Shown here piece by piece: positions 36,458 to 46,069 of a DNA stretch of 64,000 bases. Below the pieces are notes generated by a model. The model had not been told where the DNA came from, searched no databases, and saw nothing but the letters and a program-made list of their open reading frames with translations. A program made the translations under genes and the position numbers. The stretch comes from an uncultured Cohaesibacter sp. (lineage in GTDB: Bacteria; Pseudomonadota; Alphaproteobacteria; Rhizobiales; Cohaesibacteraceae): assembly GCF_963667045.1 (NCBI RefSeq), contig NZ_OY762934.1, forward strand, positions 2,163,501 to 2,227,500, written 5' to 3'. Within the stretch, counting starts at the first letter, position 1, and every line of letters begins with the position of its first letter.

Positions 36458-37741
36458 TCATCGACCAAGCAAACTGAAGATGCCGATCGATACAGGCGGG
36501 ACATAGGTTATGATCATGAGGAGAGCGATCATAATGGCAACGAATGGCACAATACCGCGGACCACGGTGCCCAGTTGCGCGTTCCCGACCCGGGCCGCCA
36601 CGAACAGGTTGATGCCCAATGGCGGGGTGATGAAGCCGATCGCCAGGTTGACAACCATGATGATGCCGAAGTGGATCGGGTCGACACCCATGGCGGTTGC
36701 TACCGGGAAGAGGATCGGAGACAGCACCAGAATTGCCGGTGTGGTGTCCATGACACAGCCGACAAACAGCAACAGAATGTTGATGATCAGCAAAATGATG
36801 ACCGGATTGTCGGAAATGGTGGTCATCAGATCAGCGACCTGAACCGGGATCTGCTCGATGGTCAGGATCTTGGCAAAGGCCGTGGCGCAGCCCAGAATGA
36901 CCATCGTCGTACCGGTGGTCGAACAGGAACGGGCCACGGTCTTCATTAGGAGCTTCAGGTTGATCTCACGATAGAAGAACACGCCACAGACCAAAGCATA
37001 GACCGCAGCAACGGCAGCCGCTTCCGTCGGCGTGAAGATACCGGCATAGATACCGCCCAGAATGATGATCGGGTTGAGCAGTGCCCATTTGGCTTCCCAC
37101 ATCAACTTGGCAGCGACGCGGCAATCAAACGAGCCTTCGATCCCGGCAATACCCGACCGTTTGGCATAGAAGTAGCTCCAGCCCATCAAGGCAAAGCCGA
37201 TCAGGAAGCCCGGTACGATACCTGCCATGAACATGTTGGAAATGGAGGTGCCGGTCGCGACCCCGAAGATCACCATCGGGATGGACGGAGGAATGATCAC
37301 GCCGATCGAACCTGCCGTTGCAACGAGTGCCAGCGTGAAGGACTTGGAATAGCCTTTCTCAAGCATCGTCGGGATCACCATGGAGCCGACGGCGGCAACG
37401 GTTGCCGGACCAGAACCGGAAACGGCAGCAAAGAACATGCAGACCGCAACGGTCACGATGGCCAGACCACCGGTCACGCGGCCAAAGAAGATGTTTGCAA
37501 CATCCAGAATGCGGCGGGACACGCCACCTGCGCCCATCAGGTCGCCTGCAAGAATGAACAGCGGAATCGCCATGATCGGAAAGCTGTCGGTACCGGCAAT
37601 CAGCTGCTGGGTGATGTAATTGGGTGACAGGGCTTCAGCAACGAGCGCAGCGGCTGCAGAGGCCAGACCAATGGCGATACCGACAGGAACGTTGAGGATG
37701 AGAAACAGGACAAGGCTGGAAAAGAGAACTGTAGCGACCAT
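36458..37741 (-). CDS. TRAP transporter large permease (DctM)
   Basis: This is the main membrane subunit of a TRAP importer, 427 residues and about 12 hydrophobic helices. FPIMAIPLFILAGDLMGAGGVSRR, split here as FPIMAIPLFILAG and LMGAGGVSRR, and SVGVIIPPSIPMVIFGV-like SIGVIIPPSIPMVIFG are DctM signatures. It starts three bases after the dctQ stop. The substrate is probably the sugar acid processed by the operon. Confidence 0.92.
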   Translation of the reverse strand: MVATVLFSSLVLFLILNVPVGIAIGLASAAAALVAEALSPNYITQQLIAGTDSFPIMAIPLFILAGDLMGAGGVSRRILDVANIFFGRVTGGLAIVTVAVCMFFAAVSGSGPATVAAVGSMVIPTMLEKGYSKSFTLALVATAGSIGVIIPPSIPMVIFGVATGTSISNMFMAGIVPGFLIGFALMGWSYFYAKRSGIAGIEGSFDCRVAAKLMWEAKWALLNPIIILGGIYAGIFTPTEAAAVAAVYALVCGVFFYREINLKLLMKTVARSCSTTGTTMVILGCATAFAKILTIEQIPVQVADLMTTISDNPVIILLIINILLLFVGCVMDTTPAILVLSPILFPVATAMGVDPIHFGIIMVVNLAIGFITPPLGINLFVAARVGNAQLGTVVRGIVPFVAIMIALLMIITYVPPVSIGIFSLLGR

Positions 37742-37744
37742 GTC

Positions 37745-38239
37745 TCAGAACTCCTCGATGTTGGATTTGTCGGGGTTGCGAAGGCGCCAGACAATGGTCT
37801 GCACCTGCCGAATTGCGGTGAGCGCGAAGCCGACGCCGGGCGCGGCATAAATCATCCACAGCGGGATGGCCAGAGCCGTCGAACGCTGATCGAGCATCAT
37901 CTGCTTGAGAACGATCGAGTAGGTGGTCTGTACGATAAAGAGTGCGAATCCGAGAAACAGCAGATCGCCCAGAATGACGACCCAGCGCTGCCAGGATTTC
38001 GGGAACAACCCGAGAGCGGCATCAATCTTGATGTGCTTCATTTCCCGCGCGCTATAGCTGATCATCAGATAGATCAACCAGATGAAGACGTAACGCGCCA
38101 GTTCTTCGGACCAGGACAGAGATGCCCCCATCACATAGCGCATAAACACCTGAATCGCGATAAGTGAGGTCATGAACAGCAGAAGAAAGACGCTGATTGA
38201 AATTTCGAAGTACTTGTCCAAAAAGCGTAGAATGGTCAT
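37745..38239 (-). CDS. TRAP transporter small permease (DctQ)
   Basis: This four-helix membrane subunit of 164 residues has the typical SWSEELARYVFIWLIYL motif and a following basic loop. It lies between dctP and dctM in the usual order. AGGGA lies upstream of ATG 38239. Confidence 0.9.
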   Translation of the reverse strand: MTILRFLDKYFEISISVFLLLFMTSLIAIQVFMRYVMGASLSWSEELARYVFIWLIYLMISYSAREMKHIKIDAALGLFPKSWQRWVVILGDLLFLGFALFIVQTTYSIVLKQMMLDQRSTALAIPLWMIYAAPGVGFALTAIRQVQTIVWRLRNPDKSNIEEF

Positions 38240-38388
38240 CTACTTGGTCCCTTTCGAGTACCGAGGTCAGTAGCCGTAGGCATGAGCGTTGCACGGATGA
38301 TCTTTCCCGTGTAGGGACCGGCGCAGACCGCAACGCGGGAGCGAGGACTGGCACAGGGACAGTCCTCGCAAATCACGGCAAATGGTGA

Positions 38389-39366
38389 TTACTTTTTCAG
38401 GAATGCATCCATGTATTCAGGATGATCCATTTTGGACTTTACGAGGTCGTAGATTTTTGCGTCTACAACAGTCTTCTGCCACAGAGCTTTCTGCTCAGGG
38501 GTCAGCTCGGTAACGGTCACACCCTGGTCCTTGATGCGGGCAAGGATTTCGGTTTCCAGTTCCTGGGAACGCTTACGCTGGAAAGCCGTGGTTTCCTTGG
38601 CAGCAGTGACGATAGCGTCTTTTTCGACGTCGCTCAGGGAGTTGAACTTGTCGAGGTTCATGAAGACGATATACGGGGTGTAGACGTGCTGGGTCAGAGA
38701 CACGTTGCTCTGAACTTCCTGGAAGCGGTTGCCATCGATGATGCCCAGCGGGTTTTCCTGACCGTCAACCGTGCCCTGCTGCAGAGCGGTGAACAGCTCG
38801 GAGAATGCCATCGGGGTCGGGTTGGCGCCAAGAGCACGCCATGCAGCCAGATGCACGTCGTTTTCCATGGTGCGGATCTTCATGCCGGACAGGTCAGACG
38901 GAACTGCAACAGCCTTTTTGCTGTTGGTGAAGTTACGGAAGCCGTTTTCCCAGAAAGCGAGACCTTTCAGGCCTTTTTTCTCAAGGGTCTTGAGGATGGC
39001 CTGACCGGTTTCACCGTCAAGCTTGGCATAAGCATCTTCCGAGCTCAGGAACAGGAACGGAGCGTCGAAAGCATAAAGATCCGGGAACAGGGTTGCCAGA
39101 GGAGAGGTGGAGCTTACGCCGAGATCGATATCGCCGAAGATGGTGCTTTCGGTGATAACACGGTCGTTACCAAGCTGGTTGTCCGGGAAGAGTTTGACTT
39201 CCAGAGAACCACCGGTTTTTTCTTCAACAATGCGCTTGAACTCGATACCAGCGTCTTTGCCCGATACGGACGTGACGTTGGAGAAACGCAGAGTGTCAGC
39301 AACAGCTGGTGAAACGATTGTACCAACAGCCAGAACGGCTGCAAGTGTAAGAGTTTTAAAGGACAT
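38389..39366 (-). CDS. TRAP transporter substrate-binding protein (DctP)
   Basis: This periplasmic binding protein has 325 residues and a signal peptide ending near residue 23 (SPAVA). It has the DctP-family features NFTNSKKAVAVPSDLSGMK, with the arginine of KIRTMEN in the carboxylate-binding position, and FSELFTALQQGTVDGQENPL. That arginine indicates an organic acid ligand. AGGAGG precedes ATG 39366. It is the first TRAP gene in the operon, 62 bases after the hydroxyacid dehydrogenase. Confidence 0.92.
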   Translation of the reverse strand: MSFKTLTLAAVLAVGTIVSPAVADTLRFSNVTSVSGKDAGIEFKRIVEEKTGGSLEVKLFPDNQLGNDRVITESTIFGDIDLGVSSTSPLATLFPDLYAFDAPFLFLSSEDAYAKLDGETGQAILKTLEKKGLKGLAFWENGFRNFTNSKKAVAVPSDLSGMKIRTMENDVHLAAWRALGANPTPMAFSELFTALQQGTVDGQENPLGIIDGNRFQEVQSNVSLTQHVYTPYIVFMNLDKFNSLSDVEKDAIVTAAKETTAFQRKRSQELETEILARIKDQGVTVTELTPEQKALWQKTVVDAKIYDLVKSKMDHPEYMDAFLKK

Positions 39367-39428
39367 TTCTTCCTCCTGTGTTAAATGTCTCTAGGTTTAG
39401 CACGAAGATATACAAATCAAAGCACGGT

Positions 39429-40385
39429 TCACAGTTGAACCAAGCCCCAATTGATACTTTCCCCTTTTGCGAAACGGACAGCTTCCTCTGCAACTTTGCG
39501 TTTCAGTTCCAGAGCAGCATCTTCCGAATACCAAGCCATATGCGGCGTCACCTGACAGTTGTCGAGCGCCCGCAGTGGGCTGTCTGACGGCAATGGTTCG
39601 ATTTCAGTGGTGTCGAGCGCGGCAGCGGCAACCTTGCCGGATTTCAGCGCTTCGGCCAGAGCGTCTTCGTCGATCAGACCACCGCGTGCGGTGTTGACGA
39701 CATAAACGCCATCTTTCATGCGACTGATGGCAGCCTTGTCGATCATGTGGAAGTTTTCGCTGGTTACCGGGCAGAACATGGCGAAGATGTCTGCGCTGGC
39801 GAGAACTTCATCGAGCGTGCCGGCCATGATGTAATCAGTGCCATCGGCAGCGCTTGGTTTGTAGAATTTGTCGTAGCCGACGATGTTGAAACCAAGGGCA
39901 TGCATCTTCTGGGCATAGAGGCGACCGATACGGCCAAGGCCAACAACGCCAACGGTGGTTTCGCAGAAGCGACGGATCGGCATGGCAACGGTGAAGTCCC
40001 AGACGCCATTGTGAACGGCCTTGTCCATCTTCGGTACCTTGCGGATGATCGACAGGCTGAGGGCGATTGCGTGGTCGGACACTTCATGCATGCCGTAGTC
40101 AGGCACGTTGCAGACCTGCACCCCGGCTTCCTTTGCAGCAGCCAGATCAACGTTGTTGACGCCAACGCCGTAACGGATGATCTGTTTCAGATCCGGCAGG
40201 GCATCAAAGACGCGCTTGGTGAAGGGGGCATACTGGTTCAGTGCGATGTTGTAGCCCTTGATCTGGTTGATCAGATCATCTTCGGTTTTGCACTCGAGAA
40301 GGTCGAAGTCCATGCCAGCCTTGGCAAAGACTTCGCGCTCCATGTTCTGATCTGCATGATCAAGATCTGTAATGACGATTTTCAT
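39429..40385 (-). CDS. D-2-hydroxyacid dehydrogenase (C-terminal-binding-protein-like)
   Basis: This NAD-dependent oxidoreductase has 318 residues. The dinucleotide motif GVVGLGRIGRL lies near residue 146. The catalytic set is Arg in NTARGGLIDEDAL, Glu in DTTEIEP and His in VTPHMAWYSE. It could interconvert a 2-keto acid and a D-2-hydroxy acid within the sugar-acid pathway, or recycle a side product. AGGAG precedes ATG 40385, and the SDR gene is 15 bases away. Confidence 0.87.
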   Translation of the reverse strand: MKIVITDLDHADQNMEREVFAKAGMDFDLLECKTEDDLINQIKGYNIALNQYAPFTKRVFDALPDLKQIIRYGVGVNNVDLAAAKEAGVQVCNVPDYGMHEVSDHAIALSLSIIRKVPKMDKAVHNGVWDFTVAMPIRRFCETTVGVVGLGRIGRLYAQKMHALGFNIVGYDKFYKPSAADGTDYIMAGTLDEVLASADIFAMFCPVTSENFHMIDKAAISRMKDGVYVVNTARGGLIDEDALAEALKSGKVAAAALDTTEIEPLPSDSPLRALDNCQVTPHMAWYSEDAALELKRKVAEEAVRFAKGESINWGLVQL

Positions 40386-40400
40386 TGTATTCTCCTTGGT

Positions 40401-41159
40401 CTAACGGCCGAGATAGCCGCCATCGACCGGCAAGGTTACACCGTGAACGTAGTCCGAAGCGGGGGAAGCGAGGAACACCAGGGGACCTTTCATGTCCTCT
40501 CCATTGCCCCAGCGCTTGGCCGGAATACGTGCGGTGATTTCTGCGTTGCGGCCCTCATCGGCCAGAAGCGCGGTGTTCATTTCCGTGGCCATGTAGCCCG
40601 GAGCCAGCGCATTGACGTTGATGCCCTTGCTTGCCCATTCGTTGGACAGGGCCTTGGTCAGCTGCATGACACCGCCCTTGGATGCGGCATAGGCAGGCAC
40701 GGTGAAGCCACCAAAGAAGCTGAGCAGCGAAGCGATGTTGATGATCTTGCCGCGCCCTTTGGGCAGCATGACATTGGCGGCCCGCTGGCACAGGTCGAAC
40801 ACGGCATTGAGGTTGACCTCAAGCACCCAGTTCCAGTCGTCAAGCGGGAACTTCTCGGACGGATGACGGCTCTGCACACCTGCGCAGTTGACCAGAATGT
40901 CCAGATCGCCACCCAGCATTTCCAGCGCCCTGGCAAAGCCTTCGGCACGGGCCGAAGCATCGGCCAGATCAATGGCAAGGCCATGACACACGGCACCGTC
41001 CTTGCAGAGGGAGGCAGCCACATCGGCCGCCTTGTCGCTGGACCCGACGATCAGCACTTCAGCGCCAGCTTCCAAGAGGCCTTCAACCATCCCGAGGCCG
41101 AGGCCGCGAGTGCCGCCGGTAACGATGGCTTTCTGTCCGGACAGATCGAGTTTGTACAT
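40401..41159 (-). CDS. SDR-family sugar-acid dehydrogenase (KduD-like)
   Basis: This 252-residue short-chain dehydrogenase has TGGTRGLGLG at the cofactor site, VNCAGVQSR, and the catalytic YAASK with upstream INIASLLSF. The N-terminus LSGQKAIVTGG and the APGYMATEMNTAL segment resemble KduD and 2-deoxygluconate dehydrogenases. It may oxidise or reduce a 2-keto-3-deoxy acid. ATG 41159 has GAGGA upstream; longer open frames are shadows of the neighbouring dehydrogenase gene. Confidence 0.85.
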   Translation of the reverse strand: MYKLDLSGQKAIVTGGTRGLGLGMVEGLLEAGAEVLIVGSSDKAADVAASLCKDGAVCHGLAIDLADASARAEGFARALEMLGGDLDILVNCAGVQSRHPSEKFPLDDWNWVLEVNLNAVFDLCQRAANVMLPKGRGKIINIASLLSFFGGFTVPAYAASKGGVMQLTKALSNEWASKGINVNALAPGYMATEMNTALLADEGRNAEITARIPAKRWGNGEDMKGPLVFLASPASDYVHGVTLPVDGGYLGR

Positions 41160-41175
41160 TATACTATCCTCAGGG

Positions 41176-42195
41176 TTAGGCTTGGCAGTCAACGAGGACC
41201 TTGATGGTGCGCAGATCAGGATCGGCAACCATGTCGAAGATCTTGGCGCTTTCGCTGAGCGGCACGACCTGGGAGACGACCTTTTCCAGATCCTCTGCCA
41301 GCTTCTCCAGAAGCGGCACCGTGTCGGCAAATTCGCGCAGCGTGTAGACGCGGCTGCCAACCATGGTCTGTTCCTTGAAGTTCAGGTCCATCAGGTTGAT
41401 GGCGTGCGGTGCCTTGTGAACACCGGTCATGCAGATCATGCCACCAACACGGGTCAGCTTGGTGACTTCAAGGGCTGCGCTTTCAACGCCGGAGCATTCA
41501 AAGACAATATCGACGCCAACATTGTCGGTTGCCTTGTTGACGTGATCGACCAGATTGGTCTCGCGGACGTTGACAGCGTCAAAGCCGAACTCGCGGCAAA
41601 GGGCCAGACGGCCTTCATCGATGTCGGAGATGATGATCTGGGCAGCGCCGGAATGCTTGAGCAGGATGGCGGTCAGAATGCCGATCGGGCCAGCGCCCAT
41701 GACGACGCAACGGTCGAGGGTCTTGAAGTTGGCCTGATGCAGGGTGCGGACCACAACGGCCAGCGGCTCGGCCAGAGCAGCCAGCTTGTCAGAAACCCCG
41801 TCCGGAACCTTGACCAGAACGCCTTCGTCAACCCAGCAATGGTCGGCCATGGCACCATCGGTGTCGATGCCCAGCAGATGCAGGGTCTGGCAGACATGGG
41901 GCGTGCCGTTCTTGCAGGGATAGCATTCACCACAGGAGATCAGCGGATAGGCGGTGACGCGGTCGCCCTTGACGAACTTGCTGCCAGCCGGAGCCTCGTC
42001 GACAACGCCGACGAACTCATGACCCAGAATGAGAGGAGCCTGGGCGCGCGGATGCTTGCCCGAGTAGATGCCGATGTCACTACCGCAAAGACCGCAGTAA
42101 TGCATCTTGACCTTCACTGCGCCTTCCCGTGCCTTGGGTTCAGGAACGTCCCTGACTTCCACCTTGTTAGGACCTGCATATACAAGTGCTTTCAT
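41176..42195 (-). CDS. Zinc-dependent alcohol dehydrogenase (sugar-acid type)
   Basis: This medium-chain dehydrogenase of 339 residues has catalytic zinc ligands in YCGLCGSD and GHEFVG. The structural zinc cysteines are in SCGECYPCKNGTPHVC, and the cofactor motif is VVMGAGPIGILTA. It resembles L-threonine, sorbitol and galactonate-type dehydrogenases. In this operon a 2-keto-3-deoxy-L-galactonate or L-galactonate oxidation is plausible. ATG 42195 has GAAGG upstream and fits the family; an upstream TTG does not. Confidence 0.87.
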   Translation of the reverse strand: MKALVYAGPNKVEVRDVPEPKAREGAVKVKMHYCGLCGSDIGIYSGKHPRAQAPLILGHEFVGVVDEAPAGSKFVKGDRVTAYPLISCGECYPCKNGTPHVCQTLHLLGIDTDGAMADHCWVDEGVLVKVPDGVSDKLAALAEPLAVVVRTLHQANFKTLDRCVVMGAGPIGILTAILLKHSGAAQIIISDIDEGRLALCREFGFDAVNVRETNLVDHVNKATDNVGVDIVFECSGVESAALEVTKLTRVGGMICMTGVHKAPHAINLMDLNFKEQTMVGSRVYTLREFADTVPLLEKLAEDLEKVVSQVVPLSESAKIFDMVADPDLRTIKVLVDCQA

Positions 42196-42234
42196 TGTGT
42201 TTGCCTTCAAGATTAGGATTTGTTGTCTGCTATA

Positions 42235-43179
42235 TCAGATAAGATTTCGCGCCACTGCGAAGTCCCACAGACCAATGTAAGCGGTGTTGTCAAACTGGGC
42301 GGTGCATTCCAGACCAAAGCTGGCCAGAGCCCGTTTGTAGAGATCACACAGCGCCCCCTCACCAATCATGATCAGCGGAATGGACGCATCGTCGCGCAGC
42401 TCGCGCGTGGCCGAGGTCAATTCGTTGCCGATCAGCAGGCCTGAGAGATAGTTGACCAGCGCCGCCTTCGGCAGGCGCTCGGTCAGGCCCATGGTACGGG
42501 TTGCAAAGATCTGATGGGTCAGGTCGCCCGGCTCGCCATTGCGGGCGACGTTCAGACCAAGATCAAAGGCCTTGTCAGCGTCTTCCGCGGTCGCCTTTTC
42601 TTCCGGCATCAGGCGGCCCAGAATGGAGTGTTCGCGCAGCACGGCAAACACTTCACCGGTCATGTAGGTCGAGAAGCTCTCCAGCTTGCCGCCCTTCATC
42701 GTCACCCATTTGGAGTGCGTCCCCGGCAACAGAATGCGCGAAGCGTCCCACCAGTCAGGATGATCGACCAAGGCGCCAGCAATCTGGATTTCCTCACCAC
42801 GGATCACATCAGGAGCCAGATCCGGCTCATCGAGCAGAACGCCCGGAACAATATGCAGCGTACCGCCATCCGGCAGGATCGCTGCGCCGGAATTCTTGGC
42901 CAGATCTCCAAGGTCGGCCGGGCAGCGCACATAGGGAGCCTCGGACCAGCCCTGTGCCGAACCGACCATGCCGCCGGTCACAACAGCAACGTCCGGATAC
43001 TGCTTGCGCCAGTCGCCGCAGATACTCTCGAACGCCGCTTCATAGCCTTTCACGCCGCCCGGTGCCGGCAGATGCTGGATGCCAAACGGGCTCTGCCGCT
43101 TGTCCAGTACCTTGCCGTCTTCCAGCAAATAGGCACGCAGGCTCGACGTACCCCAATCAAGTGCAATCAAGAGACTCAT
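42235..43179 (-). CDS. dgoK: 2-dehydro-3-deoxygalactonokinase
   Basis: DgoK phosphorylates 2-keto-3-deoxygalactonate to KDPGal, the DgoA substrate. The 314-residue protein has IALDWGTSSLRAYL at the N-terminus, VTGGMVGS, ILLPGTHSKWV and MIGEGALCDLY, all typical. Its ATG overlaps the iclR stop by 4 bases, so regulator and kinase are coupled. Confidence 0.9.
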   Translation of the reverse strand: MSLLIALDWGTSSLRAYLLEDGKVLDKRQSPFGIQHLPAPGGVKGYEAAFESICGDWRKQYPDVAVVTGGMVGSAQGWSEAPYVRCPADLGDLAKNSGAAILPDGGTLHIVPGVLLDEPDLAPDVIRGEEIQIAGALVDHPDWWDASRILLPGTHSKWVTMKGGKLESFSTYMTGEVFAVLREHSILGRLMPEEKATAEDADKAFDLGLNVARNGEPGDLTHQIFATRTMGLTERLPKAALVNYLSGLLIGNELTSATRELRDDASIPLIMIGEGALCDLYKRALASFGLECTAQFDNTAYIGLWDFAVARNLI

Positions 43180-43997
43180 TTCTCATTACTCCAACCGAGT
43201 TCTCGTGAAATCTTCTGCGCGCATCTGACAATCACCGGCCCCAGCAGGTTGATCCGTTCACGGGGCATGAAATTGAGCGTGCTCGAGATTGAAATTGCCG
43301 CCACGGCAGAAGAGCCGCCGGCAAAAACTGGCGCTGCGACACACCGGATGCCGATTTCGTTTTCCTCGTCGTCAAACGTGAAACCGCGCTGTTTCGACAG
43401 CGAGAGATCCGAGAAGAATTCCGGATAGTTCTTCAGTTCGGCTCCGGCATTCTGGAATTTCTTCTGGCTCAGCGCATAATCGTAATAGTGGTCCCATTCT
43501 TCTTCATCCATGGTCATCAGAATGGCCTTGCCTAGCCCTGTAGAGGCAATCGGCACGGTCAGACCGACGCGTGATCGCATCTGGAATCCACGGCTGCCGT
43601 TGATCTTGTCCAGATAGATGATGGAGCCATCATCCGTCGGGGCGCCAAGGTGGATTGTATCCCTCACCTGCTCGGCCAAAGCCTCCAGAAAGGGTCTGAC
43701 GATGCCAGCCAGCGGTCTTTGTTCGCGCGCCCTCTCGCCAAGATTGACCAGACGTGCTCCGAGGAAATAGCCTTTTTCGGGAATGTGATACAGATAGCCT
43801 TCAGCGACCAGATTGTGGATCATCCGCGTGACAGTGCTGCGTGGGACCTGCAAGGTCTCTGACAGGGTCTTGACGCTCGTCTGGCCTTCCCCGATGAGTT
43901 CAAGGATGGACAAGCCTCTCAACAATGTCTGCGTTCCGGCCATAAGGGTCCGCTTACCGAACTCGCCAAAGTTGGCCGGTTCTCCCGTATTTTCCAT
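43176..43997 (-). CDS. IclR-family regulator of the sugar-acid operon
   Basis: This 273-residue regulator has an N-terminal winged HTH (TLLRGLSILELIGEGQTSVK, then LQVPRSTVTRMIHNLVAEGYL). The C-terminal IclR effector domain contains STGLGKAIL and ENEIGIRCVAAPVF. ATG 43997 has a strong AGGAGG-type site. As first gene of the operon it probably controls its own expression and that of the catabolic genes. Confidence 0.9.
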   Translation of the reverse strand: MENTGEPANFGEFGKRTLMAGTQTLLRGLSILELIGEGQTSVKTLSETLQVPRSTVTRMIHNLVAEGYLYHIPEKGYFLGARLVNLGERAREQRPLAGIVRPFLEALAEQVRDTIHLGAPTDDGSIIYLDKINGSRGFQMRSRVGLTVPIASTGLGKAILMTMDEEEWDHYYDYALSQKKFQNAGAELKNYPEFFSDLSLSKQRGFTFDDEENEIGIRCVAAPVFAGGSSAVAAISISSTLNFMPRERINLLGPVIVRCAQKISRELGWSNEK

Positions 43998-44999
43998 GTA
44001 TTCCTCCTGGCTCGGACTCTATGAAGAGATCGGTGCCACGTCAAATATTAAATCTAACATTCAGTATCTGGTACACCAGTTCGTAAAAAAGCTAAGTAGT
44101 GGTCCGTATTTTCCGCAAAATTTTAATACGAAAGGCGAATAAATTCGGTGGAAAAGGACTTGATAAAACTGGTCACGAGCGCCTCAGCGAAGAGCCAGGT
44201 AGAAAAATCGGCGGCGATCGCGAGGGCAGCTTTTCGATTTTTCCCCAGCTGTTGTTTGGAGGCTGCCGCACCACAACATCAGAGAGCACAAGCCGCACCG
44301 GCTTCTATGTATCAATTCGAATGACCAAATGTCGCACGACCTATATCATTGTGCTTTCGCGGATCTCAATCTAAGCATATTGATGCATCATGGCAGGCTG
44401 TTATGGCATAGCTGATACAGAGTGTCGCGCTCTTCAAATAGTTGCGACATGGCCAGATTGGTCAAAGTTCCCGCCTTGATGGGGCAACCCTGCCAGAATG
44501 GTGAAAGAGCAACAAAGAGAATTCCACAAACCTTTGTTCTAAATAGAAAAAATTCAGAGTTTCAATGATCATGACGCGGCCAGATCTCCTCCCGAACACG
44601 AGCATCCAACGCCGCAGCTCCCTTCATTTTTGCGACAAATTGGCGCAGCTTATGGGGGTATTCGCCGCCCATCTCAACGGGCAATTCACCCGCCAGTCAA
44701 GGTGCTGGGACCTTTCATCCGAAGCCCCTCAGCAAGGCCTTGCCATCCCATTCACTCAATATGTGACATCTGAAGGTGAAGACAGGGGACTTAAGTTATT
44801 ACCCTGTAACTCGATGACCACCAACAAACAGATTTCGCACAGGGAAAAAAGCCTCGCCGGGCAATCTGTCTGGCGGCCTGCCATCTCCCTGATCTGCAAC
44901 GGAGAACCCGGCCAACGGATGCCGTCTCCTCTCTAAACACAAGGAAACAAGCTTCATGGCCTTTTGTCGGAGCCATGAGGAGGATTAAGGAGCAAACGA
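43998..44999. other. One-kilobase divergent regulatory gap
   Basis: This long gap separates the iclR operon from kdgK. It is AT-rich near iclR. CTGGTACACCAG at 44068-44079 is an inverted repeat resembling GntR-type (UxuR-like TGGTATACCA) sites. A 123-codon frame at 44565-44936 has low protein-like quality and no ribosome binding site, so I do not call it. I see no RNA gene or repeat. Confidence 0.45.
44068..44079. promoter_or_regulatory. Candidate GntR operator before the iclR-dgo operon
   Basis: CTGGT and ACCAG flank a two-base centre. The core TGGTA-C-ACCA resembles half-sites found upstream of the FCD-GntR gene at 47770-47786. It lies 71 bases before the iclR start. Confidence 0.35.
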
Positions 45000-45965
45000 A
45001 TGAGCGAGCTGATTAAAATCGCCTCCATTGGCGAGTGCATGATCGAACTGGCGCCAGTAAAGGGCGTTGAAGGATATGCCGCGGGGACCAAATTCTTCCG
45101 TCAGGCTTTCGCCGGTGACACCTTCAACACCGCCACCTATCTGGTGCGTCAGTTCTCTCCCAAGGCTGAAGTTTCCTATATCACCGGGCTCGGAGCCGAC
45201 ATGCAGAGCCAGAGCATGCGCCAGAAATTCGCTGACGAGGGAATCAAGGTCGATCACATCACGCTGGTGGAAGGCAAGAATCCCGGCCTCTACATGATCG
45301 AGAATGACGACACGGGCGAGCGCTACTTCCAGTATTGGCGCAATGATGCCGCTGCCAAGCTGATGTTCGGCGGCTGGTCGGTTGAAAAGATTGCCGCTCT
45401 GCTCGGCGAGTTCAAACTTGTCTATTTCTCCGGCATCACGCTGGCGATTCTGGACGACACCCAGCGCGACAACCTGCTGGCGGCTCTGGCCTCGCTCAAG
45501 GGCAAGGTGAAGGTTGCGTTCGATCCCAACTTCCGCCCGGCTCTCTGGCCAGACCGAGACAAATGCCGCGCCGTCTTCAGCAAGGCTGCCAGCGTCACCG
45601 ACTTTGCACTGGTCGGCTGTGAAGACCATGCCGCTCTGTGGCAGGAAACCGATGCCGACAAGATCGCTGAAACATGGTGCGGCTGGGGTGCTGGCGAAGC
45701 CATCATCAAGGGTGGCGACAACAGCTGCGTGATTCTCAATGGGGATGGCCGCACGGAAGTGGCTCCTCCGGCAAAACTGAAGCCGGTCGACACGACGGGT
45801 GCAGGCGACTCCTTTGCTGCGGGCTACATCGGCATGCGCATTCAGGACAAGAGCGTCGATGAATCGGCCCGCATGGCCCATGCCATCGCAGCCAAGGTCA
45901 TCATGCATCCGGGCGGCGCCATCGACAAGGCCGTCTGGAGTCCGGTTGAAGAAGGCCAGTACTGA
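45000..45965 (+). CDS. kdgK: 2-dehydro-3-deoxygluconokinase
   Basis: KdgK phosphorylates 2-keto-3-deoxygluconate to KDPG. The 321-residue PfkB-family protein has ASIGECMIEL at the N-terminus, GDTFNTATYL, the KdgK-typical GLYMIENDDTGERYF with YWRNDAAA, and the catalytic DTTGAGDSFAAGY near residue 262. AAGGAG lies seven bases before ATG 45000. Together with DgoK it gives the cell two 2-keto-3-deoxy-acid kinases at one locus. Confidence 0.92.
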   Translation: MSELIKIASIGECMIELAPVKGVEGYAAGTKFFRQAFAGDTFNTATYLVRQFSPKAEVSYITGLGADMQSQSMRQKFADEGIKVDHITLVEGKNPGLYMIENDDTGERYFQYWRNDAAAKLMFGGWSVEKIAALLGEFKLVYFSGITLAILDDTQRDNLLAALASLKGKVKVAFDPNFRPALWPDRDKCRAVFSKAASVTDFALVGCEDHAALWQETDADKIAETWCGWGAGEAIIKGGDNSCVILNGDGRTEVAPPAKLKPVDTTGAGDSFAAGYIGMRIQDKSVDESARMAHAIAAKVIMHPGGAIDKAVWSPVEEGQY

Positions 45966-46069
45966 TTTCAATCCGCTCGGGCCCTGTGCCGGTGCGGACA
46001 AAGGATACCCTGCCAAACCCGCAGGCGAGCGGGTCTGGCTTTCCATTCCATTGACTACAGGATGACATC

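Noticed and set aside
44565-44936. A 123-codon frame in the iclR-kdgK gap
   Set aside because: It has no ribosome binding site, no recognisable motif and mixed composition. The gap is better read as regulatory.
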